A DNA stretch of 64,000 bases from Luteimonas colneyensis (lineage in GTDB: Bacteria > Pseudomonadota > Gammaproteobacteria > Xanthomonadales > Xanthomonadaceae), in assembly GCF_014836665.1 (NCBI RefSeq), contig NZ_JACSQJ010000005.1:164740-228739 (forward strand). The letters run 5' to 3'. Below, in pieces: positions 43,592 to 53,805 of the stretch (positions within the stretch are counted from its first letter, which is position 1; every line of letters begins with the position of its first letter). The position numbers and the translations under genes were made by a program. The notes below the pieces were generated by a model that saw only the letters and a program-made list of their open reading frames with translations, had not been told where the DNA came from and searched no databases.

Positions 43592-45205
43592 TCAGCGCAG
43601 CTGTTCGTCCCACAGTCCCTGGATCCGCTGCCACAGCAGCAGGATCGGCGGGGTGATCCTCAGGGACTTCGCGGCCGGCGCCACCGCGGCATCCGCCTGC
43701 GGCTGCGTCACCACCGGCGCGGCAGCCGACGGACCCGCCGCCGGAGCCGCGACATCCTTCGAGCGCATGAAGCCGGGGGCCGGACTGTTGCCGGGGATGA
43801 GCGGCTTGGAACCGCGCAGCGACCTCGGCACCTGGCTGACCGGCGCCTGGCCCGAGGCCACCGCACCGATGTCGATCTGCCCGGCGGCCGGACGCGCCGT
43901 CTGGGCACCGATCGCGAGCTTCGCCCTCGCCGGCGCGTTGAACAGCGGCCGCGCCAGCGGAGACGGGAACGGGAAGGCACTCGCCGTCTGCGGCGACGGA
44001 TTGCCCGCGAGCACCAGCGCGCTGCCTTCGGCCGGCTTCAGCTGGAGCTGCCCGACGTTGGCGAACTGGGGATTGGAGCCGTACACCGTTCCCGTCCACT
44101 CGCCCGGGACGTTGGTGGCGCCCGACTGCACCCAGTTGTTGCTGCCCGCCACCTTGCGGCCCGCCGCCCACGGCTCGCGGGAGTAAGGCGCGCAATAGGG
44201 ATCTTCCATGCCGGACGCGGGATTCTCGCGGAGGATGCTCGGAGCACCGCCGGTGGTCTGGTACACGACGTTGTTGTGCATCTCCACCGAGCCCACGCCG
44301 AGCTGCGCGAGGAACGCCGTGGCGCTGCCCGACCGGTTGAACAGGATCGTGTTGTTGACCATGCGCACGCGGCCGTTGCTGCGGCCGTTGAGGTCGCCGC
44401 CGGCACGGATCGCATTGCCCCAGTCGGAGGTGTGCACGATGACGTTGCCGACCAGTTCGGCGTCCTCGCGCTTGAGTTCCGGGGACCAGCCATCCTGCTG
44501 CGTGAAGCAGTCGGGGCCGATCAGTTCGATTTCCTGGTAGGCGGCGCCCTCGAACCAGTTGTAGTGGACCAGGCTGCGCTGGTGGCGCGTCTTCAGCAGG
44601 TTGCCGCCGTTGCCGTCATGCACGTAGTTGAAGCGCATGGTGAAGACGGCGTTCGGGAACGCCACTTCGTCGGACTGCATGTAGATCGCGTGCTTCGTGG
44701 AGCCGGCGCCCGCGTTGAAGATCTCGCTGTGCTCGAGCGTGAACGAGCCGGAAAGCTGGTCGGCAGCGAGGATGCCGTGGCCCGGGCAGTCGCGGATGAT
44801 GGAATCGCGCACCACCACGTCGTTGGCCTCGTTGAAAAGGCAGGTGCTGCTGCCGCCACGGACGTCGAAGCCCTGGAAGACCACATGGTTCGACTGCTGG
44901 AACTTGACGGTATGCGTGCCACCCTGGATCCGCGGCCGCGAGGAGCCGGTGCCGCTCCAGCGGAAGGTCACGGGATTCTGCGCGCTGCCGCCGTCATTGC
45001 TGCGGATGACGACGCCGCCGGTGTAGGTGGCGCCTCCGTCGACCAGCACGACATCGCCGGGCTCGAGGTTGACGTTGTCGACGAGGGTGGTCAGCTGGGT
45101 GTAGTCGCGGCCGCTGGGACCGACGGTGTACGTGGCGGCGAGCGCCAGTGAGGGTAAGAAGAGGCCGGCGCATGCCAGCGTGACGCAGGTGGATAATCGA
45201 TGCAT
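43592..45205 (-). CDS. secreted right-handed beta-helix protein
   Basis: A 537-residue exported protein. The signal peptide (1 to about 22, ending ALA) is followed by TYTVGPSGRDYTQLTTLVDNVNLEPGDVVLVDGGATYTGGVVI, a common opening of pectate-lyase-like beta-helix proteins. Helical turns follow with Asn/Val ladders (SNHVVFQGFDVRGG, NDVVVRDSIIRDCPGHGI, VRMVNNTILFNRSG, VEMHNNVVYQTTGG) to about residue 370. The last 100 residues are Pro/Ala-rich and may span the envelope or wall. Likely a lyase or epimerase that trims the polysaccharide; catalytic residues cannot be named by eye. An ATG with GGAG about 10 bases upstream fixes the start. Confidence 0.85.
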   Translation of the reverse strand: MHRLSTCVTLACAGLFLPSLALAATYTVGPSGRDYTQLTTLVDNVNLEPGDVVLVDGGATYTGGVVIRSNDGGSAQNPVTFRWSGTGSSRPRIQGGTHTVKFQQSNHVVFQGFDVRGGSSTCLFNEANDVVVRDSIIRDCPGHGILAADQLSGSFTLEHSEIFNAGAGSTKHAIYMQSDEVAFPNAVFTMRFNYVHDGNGGNLLKTRHQRSLVHYNWFEGAAYQEIELIGPDCFTQQDGWSPELKREDAELVGNVIVHTSDWGNAIRAGGDLNGRSNGRVRMVNNTILFNRSGSATAFLAQLGVGSVEMHNNVVYQTTGGAPSILRENPASGMEDPYCAPYSREPWAAGRKVAGSNNWVQSGATNVPGEWTGTVYGSNPQFANVGQLQLKPAEGSALVLAGNPSPQTASAFPFPSPLARPLFNAPARAKLAIGAQTARPAAGQIDIGAVASGQAPVSQVPRSLRGSKPLIPGNSPAPGFMRSKDVAAPAAGPSAAAPVVTQPQADAAVAPAAKSLRITPPILLLWQRIQGLWDEQLR

Positions 45206-45308
45206 CGATGGTGGCTCCAGGATAGACAGGTTCCCCCCTGTTCCCCCAGCAGCAGTCCGTGCCTGGCCCTGTCGGACCAGGCCGGATCCAGTGGCCGGGA
45301 GCCCGGAG

Positions 45309-45336
45309 ACTATGACATGGCCGGACTTAACGCCAA
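45309..45336 (-). promoter_or_regulatory. candidate promoter and palindrome upstream of the beta-helix gene
   Basis: Read on the minus strand, TTGGCG (45336-45331) and CATAGT (45314-45309) are 16 bases apart, about 105 bases before the start codon. The palindrome AAACG-A-CGTTT (45335-45345) overlaps the -35 end and could bind a regulator. The rest of the 279-base gap between the gene and tRNA-Arg holds the leader, with a CCTGG/CCAGG stem, and nothing else recognisable. Confidence 0.35.
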
Positions 45337-45484
45337 ACGACGTTTTAGCAGCCACGCCCGGGAAATTCGTGCGTTCGGGCGCACGGTCACCGGCCATGGG
45401 TGACCGGGTTCACAAAATGAGGAGATGGCTTCGACCTGCTGGTCGAGCATCCGCATCGGTCACGTCCACGATGCGGTCTGCACT

Positions 45485-45561
45485 TGGCGCGCCCGGAAGG
45501 ATTCGAACCTCCGACCCCCAAGTTCGTAGCCTGGTGCTCTATCCAGCTGAGCTACGGGCGC
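45485..45561 (-). tRNA. tRNA-Arg (anticodon ACG)
   Basis: A 77-base cloverleaf on the minus strand: acceptor GCGCCCG/CGGGCGC, D-arm GCTC-AGCTGGATA-GAGC, anticodon stem CCAGG/CTTGG around CTACGAA, T-arm GGAGG-TTCGAAT-CCTTC with one G-U pair, and encoded CCA. The first anticodon base A is normally deaminated to inosine to read CGU, CGC and CGA. It closes the polysaccharide side of the locus; tRNA-Arg genes are frequent integration sites, but no integrase is adjacent. Confidence 0.97.
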
Positions 45562-45636
45562 GTTGTGCAGAAGCGGAATTATGAAGAGGCGAATGACGTT
45601 CGTCAATCATCTCGGTGGAACCCATCTCGTTGGAGA

Positions 45637-45729
45637 TGGCGGAGACTGAGGGATTCGAACCCTCGATGGAGCTTTTGACCCCATACTCCCTTAGCAGGGG
45701 AGCCCCTTCGGCCTCTCGGGCAAGTCTCC
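45637..45729 (-). tRNA. tRNA-Ser (anticodon GCT)
   Basis: A 93-base class II tRNA on the minus strand with the long variable arm expected for serine: acceptor GGAGACT/AGTCTCC, D-arm region CCGAGAGGCC, anticodon loop CTGCTAA in a CTCCC/GGGAG stem, variable arm with the TATGGGGTCAAAAGCTCCAT stem, T-arm GAGGG-TTCGAAT-CCCTC, and encoded CCA. GCT reads AGC and AGU. It lies 70 bases after csrA in the same direction, an order common in gammaproteobacteria. Confidence 0.97.
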
Positions 45730-45799
45730 GGGTGATGCTCTCTTGGCTTGCGCCGTCGAGGGGCGCAAGGATACCGGCTTGATGCGAAACCGGCAAACC

Positions 45800-46003
45800 T
45801 CAGTTGGCGCCTTCCTCCTGGTCGACCGCCGGAACGTCGTCGTCGCGGTGGATGCGCTGGTAGATCTCCTCGCGGTGGACCGAGACATCCTTCGGCGCGG
45901 TAATGCCGACGCGCACCTGGTTGCCCTTGACGCCCAGCACGGTCACGGTGACCGAGTCACCGATCATGAGCGTCTCGCCAACCCGCCTGGTCAAAATCAA
46001 CAT
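45800..46003 (-). CDS. csrA: carbon storage regulator CsrA
   Basis: A 67-residue RNA-binding dimer that controls translation and stability of many mRNAs, including those for biofilm, motility and exopolysaccharide, by binding GGA motifs. [51 protein letters not shown] is the conserved core, with Arg44-equivalent in VHREEIY. An AGGAG Shine-Dalgarno precedes the ATG. Its own leader contains two CAGGA motifs flanking a hairpin, so autoregulation is likely. It sits downstream of alaS and upstream of tRNA-Ser, an order conserved in gammaproteobacteria. Confidence 0.97.
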   Translation of the reverse strand: MLILTRRVGETLMIGDSVTVTVLGVKGNQVRVGITAPKDVSVHREEIYQRIHRDDDVPAVDQEEGAN

Positions 46004-46011
46004 GTGGGGTA

Positions 46012-46065
46012 CTCCTGCGCCGGGTCTGCGCCCGGTCCTGGAAGAACGGCGCCGGGCGGCGCCGT
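46012..46065 (-). promoter_or_regulatory. csrA leader with paired CAGGA motifs and hairpins
   Basis: On the minus strand the leader reads CAGGA (46040-46036), then the hairpin CCGGG-N6-CCCGG (46035-46020), then a second CAGGA (46017-46013) that is part of the Shine-Dalgarno. Further upstream is a perfect ACGGCGCC/GGCGCCGT stem (46046-46065) with a four-base loop followed by TTCTTCC, which may end alaS transcription. A TATCAT hexamer at 46091-46086 is a possible -10. Confidence 0.5.
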
Positions 46066-46145
46066 CCGTGATGCTTCAGCTGAACATGATAGCGAGCGAC
46101 GAGCCCGCCGTGCTGTATGCAAAAAGTAACGGGGAGCGTGAGGGT

Positions 46146-48812
<2,667 letters not shown>

Positions 48813-48953
48813 GTGCGGCTGCGGACAAGGTGGGGGCGCGGAAATCCCGGCGCCCTTGCCGGCCGTGGCCCGCGGGGGTGCCGGGCGCTGGCGCTCGGGT
48901 CCCCGTTAGGTTAGCAGGACCGTCACGCCCCGAGGCGCCGGGACCCGCCGCCC

Positions 48954-49511
48954 TCAGGCGTCGTCGAGGTCGAAGGCGGTGGCGGCGCGCACGGTGTCGC
49001 CGTCGAAGCCCCGGCGGAACAGGAAGTCGGCGGCCTTGCGGCGGAGCACCGGATCATCGGCGACGCCCGGACCGTGCCGGCGCTGCACCAGGCCGCGGGC
49101 CATGGCCCGCCAGTCGTCGTCACCGGATTCGGCCAGGGCCTCGAATGCGGCCCGGACCTGGTCCTCGCCCAGTCCGTGGGTGCCCAGCTCGGCGCGGATG
49201 CGCAGCGGACCGTATCCGGCCAGCGCGCGTGAACGCGCCAGCCCCGCCGCGAAGCGTGCGTCGTCCTGCCAGCCTGCCTCCGCCATGCGCGCGACCGTGG
49301 CCTCGGCTTCGTCGCCGTCCACCCCCCGGGCCTCGAGCTTGCGTGCCAGCTCCTTGCGCGAATGCTCCCGCCGGACCAGGAGGCCCATCGCCCGCTGCGC
49401 GGGCGTCGGCTCGGGCCGGCGCCTGCGTCCGGGACCGGCCGCGCCCTCCCCTCCCCCGTCGCTGGAACCGGGGCCGCGGCGACGGCCACCAAAGGCGCCG
49501 GCACCGCCCAT
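48954..49511 (-). CDS. recX: RecA regulator RecX
   Basis: RecX binds RecA filaments and limits recombinase activity. The 185-residue protein carries the helical tandem repeats of the family: [63 protein letters not shown], and [22 protein letters not shown]. The first 35 residues are a Gly/Arg-rich extension that is not family-like, so a later start is possible, although the ATG at 49511 lies only 2 bases after the recA stop and fits a coupled operon. Confidence 0.95.
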   Translation of the reverse strand: MGGAGAFGGRRRGPGSSDGGGEGAAGPGRRRRPEPTPAQRAMGLLVRREHSRKELARKLEARGVDGDEAEATVARMAEAGWQDDARFAAGLARSRALAGYGPLRIRAELGTHGLGEDQVRAAFEALAESGDDDWRAMARGLVQRRHGPGVADDPVLRRKAADFLFRRGFDGDTVRAATAFDLDDA

Positions 49512-49513
49512 GC

Positions 49514-50605
<1,092 letters not shown>

Positions 50606-50795
50606 CGTGGTGTCCTCAGTTCATGTCTCGGGGAATGTGGTCAGTGTGCCGGCGGGTGGTCGCAGGAGCTGCGACGTGGAGTGCCGGTTTCAAACTAGGG
50701 CGTGGCAATGGCGCCGGACAGCAGTCGATCGCCCGCGGTTGCGTGGGGGAACGGCGGTCGCGCCTGTCGCCGCTTGCGTCGCAGGGCCCGGCCAC

Positions 50796-51455
50796 TCACC
50801 GGTTCGGCCTCACCAGGCCGCAGTACAGGCCCTCGATGGCGAAGTCCTGGCCCGGCGCGACCTCGATCGGCGCGTAGTCCGGGTTGCGCGGCAGCAGCCG
50901 GATGCGGTCCTTGCCGACCTTCAGCAGCTTGACGGTGATCTCGTCGTCGATGCGCGCGATCACGATCTGGCCCGAGCGCGCGTTGGCGGTGCGGTGCACG
51001 CCGATCAGGTCGCCGTCGAAGATGCCCTCGTCGCGCATCGAGTCGCCGCGCACGCGCAGCAGGTAGTCCGGCGCGGGGGAGAAGAAGGCACGGTCCATCA
51101 GCACCATCTGGTCGCTGCCGATGTCGGCGCCGATGGGGACGCCGGCGGCGACCTGGCCGAGGACGGGGAGTTCGAGCACGTCGTCTCCGGCAGTGGCTCC
51201 GGCGACGGCTTCGGGGAAATCGAGGGCCGTCTGCGGCAGCGCCGGGGCGCGCAGGATCCGGATGCCCCGCGCGCGACCCGGCACGCGCTCGATGGCGCCG
51301 GCGGCTTCCAGCGCCTCGAGGTGGTACTGCGCCGCGCGCACGCTGCTGAACCCGAAGGCACGGGCGATCTCGGCCTGCGAGGGCGGCATGCCCTCCTCCG
51401 CGATGCGCTCGGCGATCAGGGCGAGGACCGCCTGCTGGGTCTCGGTGATGTCCAT
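50796..51455 (-). CDS. lexA: SOS repressor LexA
   Basis: LexA represses SOS genes until RecA induces its self-cleavage. The 219-residue protein has a winged-helix DNA-binding domain (1 to about 68; PPSQAEIARAFGFSSVRAAQYHLEAL is the helix-turn-helix) that differs from E. coli, as expected for the Xanthomonad binding site. The cleavage site is Ala104-Gly105 in QVAAGVP, and the Ser139/Lys176 dyad is in GDSMRDEG and TVKLLKV. The operator begins one base upstream of the ATG, leaving no Shine-Dalgarno. The -35/-10 spacing puts the RNA start at or beside the ATG, so the transcript is probably leaderless. Confidence 0.97.
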   Translation of the reverse strand: MDITETQQAVLALIAERIAEEGMPPSQAEIARAFGFSSVRAAQYHLEALEAAGAIERVPGRARGIRILRAPALPQTALDFPEAVAGATAGDDVLELPVLGQVAAGVPIGADIGSDQMVLMDRAFFSPAPDYLLRVRGDSMRDEGIFDGDLIGVHRTANARSGQIVIARIDDEITVKLLKVGKDRIRLLPRNPDYAPIEVAPGQDFAIEGLYCGLVRPNR

Positions 51456-51492
51456 GGTTAGTAGTAATACTACTAACCGACCACGGAATCAA
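51456..51492 (-). promoter_or_regulatory. lexA promoter with palindromic LexA operator
   Basis: A 23-base palindrome (51456-51478) with perfect 11-base halves, GGTTAGTAGTA and complement, around a central A at 51467 matches the TTAG-N6-TACTA type operator of Xanthomonas lexA and recA. On the minus strand a -35 TTGATT (51492-51487) and a -10 TATTAC (51469-51464) are 17 bases apart, so the operator covers the -10. The -35 overlaps the end of the ABC1-kinase gene. The start codon begins immediately after the palindrome. Confidence 0.9.
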
Positions 51493-53171
51493 CGCCGGTG
51501 CGCGCCCTTCCAGATCGAATAGACGATCCACACGCCCAGCGCCGCCGCGCCCACGAAGCCGGCCACGCCCAGCGCCATCAGCCACTGGTTGCGCGCGCCG
51601 CCGCCGACGCTGTTCATCACGATCGAGGAGCCGATGATCAGCGCCGCGGTGATCACGCCCATCGTCAGCCGGCTGGCCGCCCGGTCGATGCGGTCGCCGA
51701 AAGCGTCGAGCGTGGGAATGTCGATGCGTGCACCCAGGCGCCCACCGCGGGCGGCGCGCAGCAGCCGGCGCAGGTCGCGCGGCAGCTCGGCGCCGAACTC
51801 TAGCATCCCGGCCAGGCCGCGGCGGCCGCGCCGCGCCAGCACCGAGGGCGCGAACCGCCGCATCAGCACCCGCTCCAGCCAGGGCTTCGCCTCCGTCGCC
51901 ATGTCGAAGCCGGGATCGAGCTGGCGCCCGAATCCTTCCAGCGTCAGGAAGGCCTTGATCACCAGTGCCAGGTCTGGCGGCAGCACCAGGCCATGGGCGC
52001 GCAGCAGGCCGGCGGCGTCGGACAGCATCGTGCCCATGCGCAGGTCCTTCAGCGGCACGCCGCGGTAGCGGTCGACCAGGGTCGCGGTGTCGGACTCCAG
52101 CCGCTCCTCGTCGACCTCGCCGCCCATGCTCCAGTCCAGCAGGATGTCGGCGGCGGATTCGGCGTCCTGCACCACCATGCCGTGCAGCAGGCGCGCGATC
52201 TCCAGCCGGCGGCGCTCGCCGAGGTGGCCGACCATGCCGAAATCGATGAGCGCGATGCGCCCGTCGCGCAGGAAGAAGATGTTCCCGGGATGCGGATCGG
52301 CATGGAACAGCCCGTCCTCGAGCAGCATTTCCAGCACCATGCCGGTGCCCGCGCGCGCCAGCGCCGTGCGGTCCAGCCCGGCGGCATCGACGGCGGCCAG
52401 GTCGCCTGCCGGGATGCCGTCGATGAAGTCCTGGACGTTGAGCCGCTCCGAGGTCCACTGCCAGTGCACCCGCGGCACCACCAGGCCGGGGTCGTCGGCG
52501 AAGTTGGCGGCGATGCGCTCGGCGTTGCGGCATTCGGCGGCGAAGTCGAGCTCGCGGCGCAGCGAGTCGCGGAACTGCCGCACCACCTCCACCGGGCGAT
52601 AGCGGCGCAGGTCGGGGAGCTGCGACTCGATCACCTCGGCCAGCCGCGCCATCAGTCGCAGGTCGGCCTCGACCGTGGCGGTGATTCCAGGCCGCCGCAC
52701 CTTCAGGATCACCGGGCTGCCGTCGTGCAGCCACGCGCGGTGCGCCTGCGCCAGCGATGCCGCGGCCACCGGCACCGTCTCCACGCGGGCGAAGGCCACC
52801 TCGGGCGCCATGCCCAGGTCCTCCACCAGCTGCGGATACACCGTCTCCCAGGGCAGCGCCGGGACCGCGTTCTGCAGCAGCCCCAGCTCGGCGATCCACT
52901 CCGGCGGCAGCAGGTCCACGCGCGTGGCCAGCACCTGGCCCAGCTTGACGAAGGTCGGCCCCAGCTCCTGCAGCGCGCGGCGCAGGCGCGCCGGCGGCAG
53001 CAATGCAGGGCGCTCCTCCGCGTGCTCCCAGTGCAGCAGGCGCCCGGCCCGCTCGAGCACCCCGGCCATGCCGCTTCGCCGGACCAGGTCGCCGAAGCCG
53101 TGGCGCACGAAGACGCTGGCGATCTCCTGCAGCCGGCCGAGGTCGCGGACGCCGGCGAGCGCGTCGAGCAT
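51489..53171 (-). CDS. ABC1/UbiB-family kinase-like protein
   Basis: A 560-residue membrane-associated atypical kinase of the ADCK/UbiB family, which supports ubiquinone synthesis or lipid handling. Marks in order are the KxGQ motif (VKLGQVLATR, 76-79), the alanine-rich loop ASLAQAH that replaces the usual glycine-rich loop, VKVRRPGI with the ATP lysine, the catalytic HADPHPGNIFFL and the DFG-like LIDFGMVG. Two hydrophobic segments at the C-terminus (about 500-555) anchor it. Whether this is true UbiB is uncertain: no ubiE or ubiJ is nearby and its position before lexA differs from E. coli. It begins 20 bases after pncC. Confidence 0.9.
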   Translation of the reverse strand: MLDALAGVRDLGRLQEIASVFVRHGFGDLVRRSGMAGVLERAGRLLHWEHAEERPALLPPARLRRALQELGPTFVKLGQVLATRVDLLPPEWIAELGLLQNAVPALPWETVYPQLVEDLGMAPEVAFARVETVPVAAASLAQAHRAWLHDGSPVILKVRRPGITATVEADLRLMARLAEVIESQLPDLRRYRPVEVVRQFRDSLRRELDFAAECRNAERIAANFADDPGLVVPRVHWQWTSERLNVQDFIDGIPAGDLAAVDAAGLDRTALARAGTGMVLEMLLEDGLFHADPHPGNIFFLRDGRIALIDFGMVGHLGERRRLEIARLLHGMVVQDAESAADILLDWSMGGEVDEERLESDTATLVDRYRGVPLKDLRMGTMLSDAAGLLRAHGLVLPPDLALVIKAFLTLEGFGRQLDPGFDMATEAKPWLERVLMRRFAPSVLARRGRRGLAGMLEFGAELPRDLRRLLRAARGGRLGARIDIPTLDAFGDRIDRAASRLTMGVITAALIIGSSIVMNSVGGGARNQWLMALGVAGFVGAAALGVWIVYSIWKGAHRR

Positions 53172-53190
53172 GGTCACGGCGCGCGCCCGC

Positions 53191-53685
53191 TCACAGCAGC
53201 CGGTCCAGGCCGTGCAGGGCCTCGGCGACCGTGCGCCGGCGCACCGCATCGCGGTCGCCATCGAAGTGGAAGACTTCCGCCTGTGGATAGCCACCGCGAC
53301 GCTTCCATGCAATCCACACCGTGCCCACGGGCTTGTCCCCGGTGCCGCCGCCCGGGCCGGCGATGCCTGTCACGGCCACCGCGACGGTGGCGCCCGAATG
53401 CACCAGCGCGCCCGAGACCATTTCGATCGCGGTCTCGCGGCTGACCGCGCCGTGTTCCTCCAGCGTCTGCGGGCGCACGCCCAGCAGCGCCTGCTTGGCC
53501 TCGTAGCTGTACACCGCCATGCCGCAATCGAACCAGGCCGATGAGCCCGCGATGTCGGTGACCACCTTGGCGATCCAGCCGCCGGTGCAGCTCTCGGCCG
53601 TGACCAGCATGTCGCGGCTGGCCTGGAGTCGACGGCCGGTGTCGTGCGCGAGCTGTGCGAGGGCCTCGTCGCCGGGAGCGTGCAT
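53191..53685 (-). CDS. pncC: nicotinamide-nucleotide amidohydrolase (CinA C-terminal type)
   Basis: PncC deamidates NMN to NaMN in pyridine nucleotide salvage. The 164-residue protein is the CinA C-terminal domain alone, with TAESCTGGWIAKVVTDIAGSSAWFDCGMAVYSYEAKQALLGV (catalytic Ser/Cys region) and AVAVTGIAGPGGGTGDKPVGTVWIAW. It has no competence-damage N-terminal domain. The pncC-...-lexA-recA order is conserved in gammaproteobacteria (in E. coli pncC/ygaD precedes recA). ATG 53685; the stop is 19 bases before the next start. Confidence 0.95.
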   Translation of the reverse strand: MHAPGDEALAQLAHDTGRRLQASRDMLVTAESCTGGWIAKVVTDIAGSSAWFDCGMAVYSYEAKQALLGVRPQTLEEHGAVSRETAIEMVSGALVHSGATVAVAVTGIAGPGGGTGDKPVGTVWIAWKRRGGYPQAEVFHFDGDRDAVRRRTVAEALHGLDRLL

Positions 53686-53748
53686 GGCGTGAATCCGTGA
53701 AGAAAGCGCGCAGTATCCGCGCTCGGGACGGGGTTTGTCGCCTCGCCG

Positions 53749-53780
53749 GAAAAAGGACGGCCCGCATGGGCGGGCCGTCC
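53749..53780 (-). terminator. terminator after the TonB-dependent receptor gene
   Basis: GGACGGCCCGC and its complement around a short CAT-type loop (53755-53780) form an 11-base-pair stem on the minus strand, followed by TTTTTCC (53754-53749). It lies 25 bases past the receptor's stop codon. Confidence 0.85.
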
Positions 53781-53805
53781 GGTGTCGCGATGGGTCGGGA
53801 CGGGA

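Noticed and set aside
43592..45397. Longer version of the beta-helix protein starting at 45397
   Set aside because: The extra 64 residues have no signal peptide and would cover the promoter-like region. The start at 45205 gives a clean signal peptide.
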